Translations under genes and position numbers: made by a program
Assembly: GCF_900116435.1 (NCBI RefSeq)
Contig: NZ_FPAZ01000001.1
Coordinates: 1 to 64,000 of the forward strand
Source: Pseudoalteromonas lipolytica
GTDB taxonomy: Bacteria > Pseudomonadota > Gammaproteobacteria > Enterobacterales > Alteromonadaceae
Length of the DNA stretch: 64,000 bases
Direction: 5' to 3'
Shown: positions 16,939 to 25,106 of the stretch, piece by piece
How positions within the stretch are numbered: the first letter of the stretch is position 1
Layout of the letters: every line of letters begins with the position of its first letter
Notes under the pieces: generated by a model
Told to the model about the DNA's origin: nothing
Databases searched by the model: none
What the model saw: only the letters and a program-made list of their open reading frames with translations

Positions 16939-18288
16939 TTAGTTGGTGGTAAACTTTGCCACCAACGCCTTTCCTTTGTGTTCTGAAATACGCGCAATAG
17001 CCTTGAGCATATTGGTTACTTGCTGACGGTCGTATTCATTCGTTATATGCTTATTAATGTCTTCAACAATGGCCTCTAAATAAACAAATAAGCTTTCTGT
17101 CGCTTTACTGCTATCAGCCGATCTAAACAAAATATTTTTAAATGCTTCAAGTACATTGACCATCACATAAGCATCGCCTTTTGCATAATTTCTAATCGGT
17201 GTGAAGTTATCATGCAGTAATTCATCAAACGATGTCTCGTGCAAGTATAAATAAGGTTGATTATTCGTTGAATGCTTTAGCGAATAATTCACATCGCTTA
17301 TTTTAAGGCGTTCTATCAGTAAAATACTTAACATATCAATGGCCTTAACCGCAGTGCCCGGATCATTAATACCTGGGCTCATTGCTTTTACGGCAATTTC
17401 AGAAATTTGCGTCATACCATAGCGATAATGGTCACTTATGTACTCTTCAATATAAAAAATAAAACAGTTGAGCAGGGCATCAACAAGTTCAGGCATGTCT
17501 GATAAATCTTTATCACACTTTAAGAATGGGTACCCTTTAACGGTGAAAAAACCTTGTTTAACCGCAATATAAATTTTTATATCGTGCTCTTTACACAGCG
17601 CACATAATTTATCACTGTGAGCCCCTTTAAAATAACCTTCTGTTTCACTCTTAATGTTGTGCCATTCATCAAAGTTAGGAAACTCATTAACATCGGTATC
17701 TTTTTGCATTGCGACAATGCAGGTGAGTTCATTTTTGGTATTTTTAAATAAATCGTTAAGTACATTATCAACTTGGATAGCCTTTGAGATTGAATGAATA
17801 AAGTAAACAAAAAACCCCAACGACACTAAGCCAAACAGCAAAGAAAAGAAAATACCCAAAGAGGGGATCCCCATTTCACCGTTTTCCATCGCGCGTATGT
17901 TTATCAACATAATGATGGTGTAAATGATACTGCCTAAGTAAAAACCTAAAACAAGCTGATGAGATTTACGAGTGATCAAACCAGGTAAAACTCGCGGTGA
18001 CAGGCTCGCACTCGCACTATTAAGTACCACCATTACCATTGAAAAGCTAAACACGGTTAGCGAAATGATACTGCCGGCAAGGGTACTCAATATGGTTCGT
18101 GCGTTTTCTTCACTATCGACTAATAGCACAGCAAAAAATTGCTTAACTTCCATTGTGATAGCTGCGTATTCAATTGCAGTTGTGATTAAAGCAAACAAAA
18201 GAAATAAAACGGATAGCATCGATGGGTAAAACCCAATACTGCTGATCATCTCGCGGTAATTGTCTGCAATTTTTCTTGGCGTAAACAT
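16939..18288 (-). CDS. DUF2254 family membrane protein
   Basis: This 449-residue protein has four N-terminal membrane helices (about residues 20-45, 60-90, 105-130 and 140-170). The signature LAGSIISLTVFSFSMVMVVLNSASASLSPRVLPGL spans residues about 70-105 and is characteristic of DUF2254. A large cytoplasmic part contains SEIAVKAMSPGINDPGTAVKAID (about 295-317), also family-typical. Function unknown. Convergent with the SIMPL gene and divergent from the MAPEG gene. Confidence 0.85.
   Translation of the reverse strand: MFTPRKIADNYREMISSIGFYPSMLSVLFLLFALITTAIEYAAITMEVKQFFAVLLVDSEENARTILSTLAGSIISLTVFSFSMVMVVLNSASASLSPRVLPGLITRKSHQLVLGFYLGSIIYTIIMLINIRAMENGEMGIPSLGIFFSLLFGLVSLGFFVYFIHSISKAIQVDNVLNDLFKNTKNELTCIVAMQKDTDVNEFPNFDEWHNIKSETEGYFKGAHSDKLCALCKEHDIKIYIAVKQGFFTVKGYPFLKCDKDLSDMPELVDALLNCFIFYIEEYISDHYRYGMTQISEIAVKAMSPGINDPGTAVKAIDMLSILLIERLKISDVNYSLKHSTNNQPYLYLHETSFDELLHDNFTPIRNYAKGDAYVMVNVLEAFKNILFRSADSSKATESLFVYLEAIVEDINKHITNEYDRQQVTNMLKAIARISEHKGKALVAKFTTN
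16942..16966 (+). terminator. Hairpin shared by the convergent SIMPL and DUF2254 genes
   Basis: GTTGGTGG (16942-16949) pairs with CCACCAAC (16959-16966). It lies just past the SIMPL stop, inside the last codons of DUF2254, and is followed by GCCTTTCCTTT, an imperfect T tract. Probably the plus-strand terminator. Confidence 0.5.
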
Positions 18289-18419
18289 GCATATCCTTTA
18301 AGAACAGTTAGACATTAATCATTATCGAGTCATAATAGTGTGCTAACTTAAATACCTATTTTATAGCCTAGCAACAAATAGTGCTAAGCGTCTAACTTTA
18401 AATAAGAATTGGAAATACA

Positions 18420-18794
18420 GTGATCGTTTCAACCTTTGCCGCCATATTGGCGATTTTATACATCCAGTTAAGTTTTCGTGTTATTAAAATTCGTAAAGCC
18501 AAGCAAATTTCACTTGGCGATGGCGGTGATGCATCTTTGCAAGCAGCAATTCGTGCGCATGGAAACTTTATAGAGTATGTGCCATTTACTTTGATCTTAT
18601 TGTTCTTGGTTGAGTACCAAGGTCTATCAAGTCATTATTGTTATATTTTAGGAAGCATGTTGCTACTAGGTCGATTTTGTCACAGCTACGGGCTTGCTGA
18701 TAACGTAATGAAATTACGTGCTTTTGGTATGATACTTACCTTTTTAACACTGGTTATCAGTGCTTTCATGTTATTAGTTACACAAGTTATGTAG
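18420..18794 (+). CDS. MAPEG family membrane protein
   Basis: This 124-residue protein has four hydrophobic helices and the MAPEG signature RAHGNFIEYVPFTLILL (about residues 46-62), preceded by the LGDGGDASLQAAI loop. MAPEG proteins include microsomal glutathione transferases and eicosanoid enzymes; the bacterial substrate is not known. The start is GTG with GGAA six bases upstream. A 28-bp perfect palindrome lies ten bases after the stop. Confidence 0.85.
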   Translation: MIVSTFAAILAILYIQLSFRVIKIRKAKQISLGDGGDASLQAAIRAHGNFIEYVPFTLILLFLVEYQGLSSHYCYILGSMLLLGRFCHSYGLADNVMKLRAFGMILTFLTLVISAFMLLVTQVM

Positions 18795-18804
18795 GTAAAA
18801 GCGG

Positions 18805-18832
18805 GTGTCATTGCTAACGTTAGCAATGACAC
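18805..18832. terminator. 28-bp perfect palindrome after the MAPEG gene
   Basis: GTGTCATTGCTAAC (18805-18818) is followed immediately by its exact reverse complement to 18832. As RNA it folds into a long hairpin with a minimal loop. There is no T run on either side, so an intrinsic terminator is possible but not certain. A DNA-binding site or mRNA-stabilising hairpin are alternatives. Confidence 0.5.
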
Positions 18833-18906
18833 TAAAATGACTGGTTTAAAACGCCACTCATTAAGCAACCCCAGTGCTCATGCCAACATAATTAATACGA
18901 ATTAAG

Positions 18907-19545
18907 ATGAAGAATAAAATTTTTATAATAGGTCTGCCGCGCACAGGCACTACCAGTATTTGCCATAGCTTTTTACAATTAGGCTATAAAACGGCCCACA
19001 CAGCGTATACACAAGCGGCAATTGAAAGTGCAGAGGTTATAGCTGACACTCCCGTCTTTAGTGAGTTTCCGTTACTTGATAAGCATTACCCAAACAGTAT
19101 TTTTATTAATTTGCAGCGTGATTTATCAAAATGGATCCCCTCAATAAGACAACTGCTTGCGCGCATGCATACTAATTTAATGCGCGAAGATGGCGGCTTT
19201 AATAGCCATTTAAAACGCTGTTATTTAGAGGTGTTTGGCCACTACACACTGGCAGATATAGAATCAGATGAGTACCTTATTGCATGTTACAAGCGGCATC
19301 AACAGCAAGTGCAAAACTATTTTAGTGATAAAAAACAGCAACTATTAACACTTGATGTTTCAGACGAGCATAGCCCTGACGCACTCAAAGCATTTTTACA
19401 AACCGAGCAACCAATTGTTTTTAAACAACTGAATATGGCCGGTAAAGTAACGGCTTGGAATGACATAAAACACCCCGACAAAATAGCCTCAACCCGCAAT
19501 GGAAAAATAGATAAATCCCTTGGTTACAATCACAAGATTTTATAA
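18907..19545 (+). CDS. Sulfotransferase-like P-loop protein
   Basis: This 212-residue protein starts IFIIGLPRTGTTSICHSF, the 5'-phosphosulfate-binding loop of sulfotransferases. It continues with PVFSEFPLLDKHYPNSIFINLQRD, which resembles the 3'-phosphate-binding region. The acceptor is unknown. It ends 49 bases before miaE on the same strand, so the two may be cotranscribed. Confidence 0.75.
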   Translation: MKNKIFIIGLPRTGTTSICHSFLQLGYKTAHTAYTQAAIESAEVIADTPVFSEFPLLDKHYPNSIFINLQRDLSKWIPSIRQLLARMHTNLMREDGGFNSHLKRCYLEVFGHYTLADIESDEYLIACYKRHQQQVQNYFSDKKQQLLTLDVSDEHSPDALKAFLQTEQPIVFKQLNMAGKVTAWNDIKHPDKIASTRNGKIDKSLGYNHKIL

Positions 19546-19594
19546 CCAAAATGCGTTAAAATCGCCGCCATTATAAGTTAAGTTGTTCCTTATC

Positions 19595-20167
19595 ATGTTT
19601 GAATTAAAATATCACACTCCCTTTGAATGGACAGAAGGTGTCTTAGCGGACTTTAACACCTTTTTACAAGACCATGCTGCCGCTGAAAAAAAAGCATCGG
19701 GTATGGCTATGTCAATGCTGTCGCATTACCCAGATCGTCGTAAACTTGTTAAAGCTATGACCGACTTAGCGCTTGAAGAAATGATTCATTTTAAACAAGT
19801 TCTCAAGCTATTAATGGAACGCGATATTTCATTGGGTAACGATCAAAAAGACCCTTACATTAAGCAAATTCGTGGCTTATTCAGAAATGGCCGCGACGAG
19901 TTTTTAATGGACCGTCTACTCGTTGCGGGTGTTATTGAAGCAAGAGGGCATGAACGCTTTTCATTAGTTGCCGAAGCGCTACCTGCTGGCAAAGAAAAAG
20001 AGTTTTATGTGGCCATCGCGAAATCTGAAGAAAAGCATAAAAACTTATTTGTCGAACTTGCCTACGAGTATTTCGACAAGCATGAAGTAGATACACGACT
20101 AGAAGAAATTCTTATAGCTGAAGCCAAAATCTGTAAAAGCATTCCGTTTACAGCCGCACTTCACTAA
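19595..20167 (+). CDS. miaE: tRNA-(ms2io6A)-hydroxylase, MiaE family
   Basis: A non-haem di-iron monooxygenase that hydroxylates the isopentenyl group of ms2i6A37 in tRNA. It has 190 residues from ATG 19595; a TTG at 19583 would add four. Ferritin-like helices carry the ligand pattern: Glu in DHAAAEKKASG, EEMIHF (ExxH, about residues 62-67), GVIEARGHERF and KSEEKHKNLF (second ExxH). The N-terminal YHTPFEW and DHAAAEKKASGMAMSML are typical of the family. Confidence 0.9.
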   Translation: MFELKYHTPFEWTEGVLADFNTFLQDHAAAEKKASGMAMSMLSHYPDRRKLVKAMTDLALEEMIHFKQVLKLLMERDISLGNDQKDPYIKQIRGLFRNGRDEFLMDRLLVAGVIEARGHERFSLVAEALPAGKEKEFYVAIAKSEEKHKNLFVELAYEYFDKHEVDTRLEEILIAEAKICKSIPFTAALH

Positions 20168-20177
20168 ATGGTATCAC

Positions 20178-20255
20178 GCGCATAGGGCTCAGTGAGTCCT
20201 ATGCGCAAAATAGGTACTTAGAAAACAGTAATTAAGTATTTTGAAAATACTTTTT
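20178..20255 (+). terminator. Two hairpins after miaE
   Basis: GCGCATAGG (20178-20186) pairs with CCTATGCGC (20198-20206), a GC-rich hairpin without a T run. About 30 bases later AAGTATTTT pairs with AAAATACTT and is followed by TTT (20234-20255). Together they probably end the miaE transcript. Confidence 0.55.
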
Positions 20256-20335
20256 CGAACTGTGATTGATTAAATAAACATCAAACATCTCGCTTTCCTC
20301 CTATAGTTAAAGTAATAAATAGTGAGGATAAAAGC

Positions 20336-20707
20336 ATGAAATGGATGATGACTCTCACAACGCTATCGTTAATTGGTATCGTAATTACGGGTAACTCAAT
20401 TTACTCTGAAGTGAAAATCTTTCAAAGCAACGATAAGCCAACCGAAATAACCGCCAGTATGTATCGTTCTCTTATTTGGCACAGTGAAGTGTACAAAGAC
20501 GATGAGTTTCTAACAATTTCAAATAGTTACTTTAGCGATGGCAAAATTGATACCCGTGAATATTCTAAACTAACCAGTTTAGCAAAGAAAAATACCGGTC
20601 CACTTATTTACCTGCAAGAATCTGATGAACAGCTTTGGCACGCAAGGTATAAGTACAAGCAGTATCTCGAAGAAAACATCCCCTCTGAACTTGCTTCAAT
20701 CCATTGA
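20336..20707 (+). CDS. Hypothetical small exported or membrane-anchored protein
   Basis: This 123-residue protein has an N-terminal hydrophobic stretch (about residues 4-20, signal peptide or anchor) and a polar remainder with SEVYKDDEFLTISNSYFSDG and a YKYKQYLEE tail. I recognise no family. The ribosome site GAGGATAAAAGC precedes the ATG. Its 3' end overlaps the convergent phosphoesterase gene by 12 bases. The residues SYFSDGKIDTREYSKL resemble an EF-hand-like helix-loop-helix, but the match is too loose to call. Confidence 0.6.
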   Translation: MKWMMTLTTLSLIGIVITGNSIYSEVKIFQSNDKPTEITASMYRSLIWHSEVYKDDEFLTISNSYFSDGKIDTREYSKLTSLAKKNTGPLIYLQESDEQLWHARYKYKQYLEENIPSELASIH

Positions 20708-21415
20708 CTGGGCTTGTTTAAAGTCGCTTATTAAAGAGCTCAGCTCGACAAGTGTTGGCTCACCGCCTAAATAATTTGTATCGATGTGATAGGTGTTCCC
20801 AATCCAATAGGGCCGAGGGGTCGAGTTATGGCCATGAATAGAAAAGTCGACGCCTTGGTTGTGTATAACCTTACCTTGTTTTGTAATAGCTCTATCCCAA
20901 AGTAAGCCGGTAACGGCTTGAGAATGATTGCGAGGAATATTTTGCCAATGCCAATTTTGTGGCACCGTGTGCGACAAACCTATTGTCATGCCTGCATATT
21001 CAATAAGGTAAGAAAGAGGGCAATTTAGGAGTTGCAGGCAAACATCCACAAGTTCAGCCTCGCTTAATTCGTAATGCCAACGCCCGCCATTTTCAACCCA
21101 TAACGCGTGATAACCACTATCTTGGGCAAGAATTGATTCGAGCATCATATGTTCATGATTACCCAGAGTCATATAAACACCCAGCTCTTTAAACCTCTGT
21201 AATAGGGCAACACTGTGTGCACCTCTATCAATAACATCGCCAAGCGCAAATAATACATCGTTCGCTGCATTAAAATTTACCGATGCTAACGCACGTTCAA
21301 ACTTGGGTAGGTCGGCATCTAAATCACCAATAACAAAAACACGTTTTTTAGCATCAAGTGCCAGTTTTACTTGCACAGTATTATTGAGAATGGCTTGGCA
21401 ATTAACTAAATTCAA
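20696..21415 (-). CDS. PPP-type metallophosphoesterase with an altered first metal motif
   Basis: This 239-residue calcineurin-like phosphoesterase is related to bacterial PrpA/lambda-type Ser/Thr phosphatases. Seen: VIGDLDADLPKFE (residues 28-40), FALGDVIDRGAH (GDxxDRG), TLGNHEHM (GNHE) and a C-terminal FSIHGHNSTPRPY (GH motif). The family's first motif is GDxHG. Here the metal-binding His is replaced by Asp 33, which may change metal use or activity. The start codon is TTG with GGA upstream. Convergent with the small exported protein gene. Confidence 0.8.
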   Translation of the reverse strand: MNLVNCQAILNNTVQVKLALDAKKRVFVIGDLDADLPKFERALASVNFNAANDVLFALGDVIDRGAHSVALLQRFKELGVYMTLGNHEHMMLESILAQDSGYHALWVENGGRWHYELSEAELVDVCLQLLNCPLSYLIEYAGMTIGLSHTVPQNWHWQNIPRNHSQAVTGLLWDRAITKQGKVIHNQGVDFSIHGHNSTPRPYWIGNTYHIDTNYLGGEPTLVELSSLISDFKQAQSMD

Positions 21416-21461
21416 AATGCATTCCTTTCACGTTCTATGAATATTAGCCTAACATAACTCG

Positions 21462-21490
21462 TTGCCTTTTTGGCAAGGGCTGGATATTAT
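21462..21490 (+). promoter_or_regulatory. Sigma70-type promoter of the ABC-F leader
   Basis: TTGCCT (21462-21467) and TATTAT (21485-21490) are 17 bases apart. The -35 lies in a perfect inverted repeat, TTGCC TTTTT GGCAA (21462-21476). Transcription would start near 21497, giving a leader of about 165 bases before the ABC-F ATG. Confidence 0.5.
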
Positions 21491-21521
21491 CTAGTCTCAT
21501 TATTTAGGAGCACGCGCCAAC

Positions 21522-21533
21522 ATGAACAACTAA
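21522..21533 (+). CDS. Putative three-codon leader peptide (Met-Asn-Asn)
   Basis: ATG AAC AAC TAA, with AGGAG at 21506-21510, eleven bases upstream. Its stop codon touches the first pairing segment (AACCTGTT, 21533-21540) of the structured leader. A ribosome paused on it would cover that segment. The ORF is minimal, so its reality rests on the context. Confidence 0.4.
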   Translation: MNN

Positions 21534-21656
21534 ACCTGTTATCCAATTTCATTTTTTCTTTGGACCAACAGGGTTAGTAGGCGTTGCTCACTATCACTTT
21601 ACACACGTAAATTGTATTTGCGTTACCAACGCTTTCTGCCCCTGTATTACAGGAGG
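21533..21656 (+). promoter_or_regulatory. Putative translational attenuator controlling the ABC-F gene
   Basis: Four segments can pair alternately: 1, AACCTGTT (21533-21540); 2, AACAGGG (21567-21573); 3, CCCCTGT (21639-21645); 4, ACAGGAGG (21649-21656), which contains the Shine-Dalgarno. Pairing 1:2 is helped by TCCAA/TTGGA (21542-21546, 21560-21564) and leaves 3:4 free to pair and hide the ribosome site. Pairing 2:3 is helped by GCGTTG/CAACGC (21581-21586, 21627-21632) and an inner hairpin ACGTAAAT/ATTTGCGT (21605-21612, 21616-21623), and frees the site. This is the layout of antibiotic-inducible attenuators. The inducer is inferred, not seen. Confidence 0.55.
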
Positions 21657-21660
21657 CACT

Positions 21661-23231
21661 ATGCCACAACTTCACGCTTTTAACCTTTGCTTTCAGCATG
21701 CCAATGGCAAACGTCTGTTTAACAAGATAACACTGTCATTAACAGCAAAACAACCGCACTTGTTGGTCGTAATGGCAGTGGTAAATCAATTTTAGCATCG
21801 TTACTTTGTAAAGAGCGCTCACCAACGTCAGGAACAGTAAACAGCAGCGGCGTAATGGGTATATATAAACAAGTCGACGACATTAAACGGTTAAATACCC
21901 TCACACTTGCTGAATCAATAGGGCTTGATCATTACTTCAATGCCTTGCAGGCTATTAATGAAGGCCAATTCACAGAGCACGACTTAGCATTTGTGGATGG
22001 TTATTGGGATTTAGAACAACGCTTTAATTCTGTATTAAATAAATTAGGCCTTAAAAACATCACTGCCACTGCGCGTGCGAATTCCTTAAGTGGCGGGCAA
22101 CTCAGTCAATTAAAATTATGGGCTTTGTTTACCTTAAACCACGATATTTTGATTCTCGATGAGCCTTCAAATCACTTAGATAATCAGGGTAAAGCATGGT
22201 TAAAAAATCAAATTGAATCATATCCAGGGCAAATATTACTGATCAGCCATGACCGAGAGTTACTAGAAATTGTTGATGAAATTTGGGAACTATCGTCACT
22301 GGGGTTAGCTGTTTATGGTGGCAACTTTACAGATTACATCCGCCAAAAACAGCTACATGTTACAGCATTAGAAAACAAGCTTAATGCAGCGACAAAACAA
22401 CAAAGTAAGCTTGAAGCTCAACAGCAAGTTAATAAACAAAAAGCAGAAAAACGCGCGAATAAAGGCACAAAGCTTCAAAAATCAGGCAGCCAGCCCAAAG
22501 TGCTTCAAGATGCTAAAAAAGACAGAGCCTCAGCAAATCAATCATCGCAAAGTAAAAACGCAGCAAAAAGAGAGGCGCAAATCACTAAAAATAAACAAGT
22601 GCTTATATCTCAACTTGAGCAAATAAAACCCCAACAGTTCTTTTTAAATCAAACAGAATTCAAACGCCAAAAAGCAGTAACACTCGAGAGCATTGTATTG
22701 CAGTATGGAACGAACACCCCCTTAAATTTATCGCTTTATAATGATGAAAAAATACATTTATCGGGCGCCAATGGCACCGGCAAATCAACACTTTTAAAAA
22801 CGATGATGGCTATATTGCCAGTTAGAGCAGGGCAGATATATGTTAATCAACCACTCTATTATTTAGATCAACATTTTTCATTAATAAATAATGACTTAAC
22901 CCTGCTTGATAACCTAATGTTCTATTGCCGCGAATTAACCCACAATACAGCCCGAACACTGCTTGCTAGTTTAAACTTCAGAAAAGACGACGTTTATAAA
23001 CAAGCCGCACAGTTAAGTGGTGGCGAAAAAATGAAACTCGCAATGTGTATCGTAAGCCATATTGAAAAGCATGTTTTTTTGTTACTCGACGAGCCCGATA
23101 ATCACCTAGACCTTGAATCAAAACAGCTTTTAGCCGATGCATTACACGCATTTAATCGCGGGTTTATCATAGTCAGCCATGACCAGCACTTTATAGAGGA
23201 AATTGGTTGTCATAAGAAAATTGCATTATAA
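21661..23231 (+). pseudogene. ABC-F ATPase gene broken by a one-base frameshift before Walker A
   Basis: AGGAGG and ATG 21661 open a frame reading MPQLHAFNLCFQHANGKRLF that stops at 21793. From about 21753 the next frame continues the protein with LVGRNGSGKS (Walker A) and runs to 23231. Restoring one A in CAACC near 21753 joins them into a protein of about 523 residues. Domain 1 has LSGGQLSQLKLW and ILILDEPSNHLD; domain 2 has SGANGTGKST, LSGGEKMKL and LLLDEPDNHLD. A Lys/Gln-rich linker of about 90 residues separates them. Reinitiation at ATG 21855 would give a 458-residue product lacking the first Walker A. The upstream attenuator suggests an antibiotic-response ABC-F. Confidence 0.8.
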
Positions 23232-23382
23232 ACGCTGAAATCATAACGATAGCGGCTAAGGAGTAGGGTATGGCCATCGGTTCAAACTCAATCAATTTGT
23301 TATTCGTAATTATTGTTGAAATTGGCGGCGCGTTCGCCACCGCAATGCAAACAGACATTACTTGGATAAAGTAAGTCATCAA
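23191..23382 (-). pseudogene. Possible remnant of a membrane protein gene
   Basis: A 63-codon minus-strand reading frame with two hydrophobic stretches (IQVMSVCIAVANA and IPYSLAAIVMISAFIMQ) occupies most of the gap between the ABC-F gene and the next minus-strand gene, overlapping the ABC-F end by 41 bases. It could be a decayed membrane protein or a chance frame; no family is recognised. The rest of the gap to 23461 shows nothing else. Confidence 0.2.
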
Positions 23383-23461
23383 AAAACACGGTGAAGGTAT
23401 TACGAAATTCCAGGGTAAATTATGATAGCGACATTATCTGAAGCTTTAAAATAGATTCTTA

Positions 23462-23498
23462 TTTTAATTAAACCTGTTAAAAGCAGGTTTAATTAAAA
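23462..23498 (-). terminator. Long AT-rich hairpin at the 3' end of the membrane protein gene
   Basis: A perfect 15-bp stem, TTTTAATTAAACCTG (23462-23476) with its complement (23484-23498), includes the stop codon of the minus-strand gene at 23489. It could end transcripts from either side, although the T run on the minus side is only TTTT. Confidence 0.55.
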
Positions 23499-24313
23499 AT
23501 TTTATCTTCATCTATTTTTTTTAATAGCTTCAAAACTTTCACTAAACTTTGGGGTATATGGTCATGTTTCTCAACTAAGCAATCAGAGATAAAAGCATTG
23601 TCGCGCTTTAATTCTACATTAGCAAAAGGAGCATAATGCAGGTATACATCTTGAATTGCACTTGAGAAATTATGCAACCTTGATTGAAGAGAGTAGAAAT
23701 CACCTCTAGACTTTAATCTAAGAAAATTGTTGTGATATGAAATGTCATTAAATTCTGACGAAATATCATTCACTAAGTTTTGATATTTGTTAGACATTTC
23801 TAAAAGCTCTTTCAAGGCTTTATTTATATCAGCATCGTTTATGGTATGCTCGTTAGCTAAATAATTGATTAAATACACTTTCAAAATAGCATAATCAGAT
23901 AAGAGCATGTCATTGATTGGTCGTATTTTGGTGACAATAAAAGCCCTATATTCCTTAATCCCTCTGTGGGCATTAAACAAAAAATACTCTTTCGCAGCTA
24001 AAATCACAGCTATAACAGTAAAAAGACCACCAACAAATCCGGCTAATGATGTTAAAATCTGAAATGATGGGCCTTTTTCAGTTGCAATCACTGGAATGCC
24101 TATTAACAAAAAAATTACTGATAATAAAAGAATAATAGGGTTAATGTATTTAATATAAAACAAAACCCATGTTAATCGTAACCTATCGGTTATGGTTTTC
24201 ATTGTAAAATTTACTACTGAATATTTTCCTTGTTTTTCTATGAGAACATCTTTCATCACTGTAAAGTATAAATCTGCATAGGTTTGCTCTATTTTTTCAT
24301 TATTATAAATCAT
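23489..24313 (-). CDS. Hypothetical protein with two membrane helices and a long helical C-terminus
   Basis: This 274-residue protein has two hydrophobic segments, about residues 62-83 (PIILLLSVIFLLIGIPVIAT) and 88-110 (LTSLAGFVGGLFTVIAVILA). They are followed by a charged, helix-rich cytoplasmic domain ending in KLLKKIDEDK. The layout of two helices plus a helical tail is common among uncharacterised proteins of accessory regions, but I cannot name a family. Base composition is more AT-rich than its neighbours. It lies just outside the left direct repeat of the island. Confidence 0.6.
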   Translation of the reverse strand: MIYNNEKIEQTYADLYFTVMKDVLIEKQGKYSVVNFTMKTITDRLRLTWVLFYIKYINPIILLLSVIFLLIGIPVIATEKGPSFQILTSLAGFVGGLFTVIAVILAAKEYFLFNAHRGIKEYRAFIVTKIRPINDMLLSDYAILKVYLINYLANEHTINDADINKALKELLEMSNKYQNLVNDISSEFNDISYHNNFLRLKSRGDFYSLQSRLHNFSSAIQDVYLHYAPFANVELKRDNAFISDCLVEKHDHIPQSLVKVLKLLKKIDEDKIFN

Positions 24314-24369
24314 GTGAATATACTAATCTTTAAGTTGTGGTGTAGATAGCATAAAGTTATCTACATTAT

Positions 24370-24588
24370 TTAGGCTGTTTTCTTATCTCCATACTTTAAC
24401 ACAATATCTTTTAAAGCAAGCTGATCACTCATTTTGATTAAGTCATTACCAATGATTTTAAGGGTTTCACTGGCTTCAAGTAGGTCATACAAGTGTTCAA
24501 TTTGAGCTTGTAGGGCATCTACGTGGCTTTCGTTATAACGAACAGAGCGTTGTAAAAACTCAATCTTGTTGATGAAATTATAAGGCAC
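24370..24588 (-). CDS. Hypothetical small coiled-coil protein
   Basis: A 72-residue protein with heptad-like leucines (about residues 10-60, LQRSVRYNESHVDALQAQIEHL and on) and no membrane segment. No family is recognised. It lies between the two-helix membrane protein gene and the left boundary repeat of the island. The reading frame is plausible but the ribosome site is weak, so it may be a chance frame. Confidence 0.4.
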   Translation of the reverse strand: MPYNFINKIEFLQRSVRYNESHVDALQAQIEHLYDLLEASETLKIIGNDLIKMSDQLALKDIVLKYGDKKTA

Positions 24589-25106
24589 ATAAGATTCAAC
24601 GTGTGATATCTAAAAACAACCATCTCTAAAAATTAATAAATAACCAGACCGTGCAAACCGTAACACTAGTAAAGCAATGTGTATTTAAACAGACAAACAG
24701 TGTAATGACAGATTGCCACTTAAATGAGAGTGAGTGTAAATCAGATCGTTTAAATTAAACGTGGTAAAAATGACAAATACAAATTGGTTTATAACTCACA
24801 ATGTAAAAGAGCATCTTTGTACAAAAGCAGGTGAAAACACGTTAAATCTACAAGTGTAAATGGCACTTTAAAGCTGGATCAGTTTCACTGATTTTAAAGA
24901 GGGAATTTTATATTTTGACTGGATCACTTCTTTTATAATGACACCATAAGATAAGATCCAATCAGTTTTTGAAATGATAACGCTGGATCCTACTTAAAGC
25001 AGCCTGTAAGCCACGTAAATAAAGGGCTGCAAAAAAATAGATATACAGACATATAATATGTAAATGCTAATAATGTCGAGTTTTCAATCAGTGATCACGA
25101 ACTGTT
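24589..25106. other. Gene-free stretch holding the left island boundary
   Basis: No coding frame or RNA gene is recognised. It contains the left copy of the 95-bp direct repeat (24760-24854), then an AT-rich stretch with several GGATC/GATCC pairs (near 24874, 24922, 24957, 24987) and an imperfect GCAGCC...GGGCTGC hairpin with an A run (about 25000-25038). Confidence 0.6.
24760..24854. repeat. Left 95-bp direct repeat bounding the island
   Basis: This sequence recurs at 30283-30377 in the same orientation with five mismatches (positions equivalent to 24764, 24767, 24778, 24787 and one in GTGAAAAnACG). Inside is a small hairpin, TGTA-AAAGA, GCA loop, TCTTT-TACA with one bulged G (24802-24823). 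The repeat ends sharply on the left; sequence outside 24760 differs between copies. Confidence 0.9.

Noticed and set aside
24815..24830. TTTGTACAAAAGCAGG inside the 95-bp repeats, which resembles a cloning-vector attB1 sequence
   Set aside because: The match is short, lacks the full attB1 and occurs in both natural repeat copies with differences; it is treated as coincidence and not vector contamination.
24760..24854. Direct repeats as integron attC sites
   Set aside because: A GTTAAAT resembles the R' core, but no matching R'' or usual fold was found, the spacing holds five genes in both orientations, and no integrase is present.
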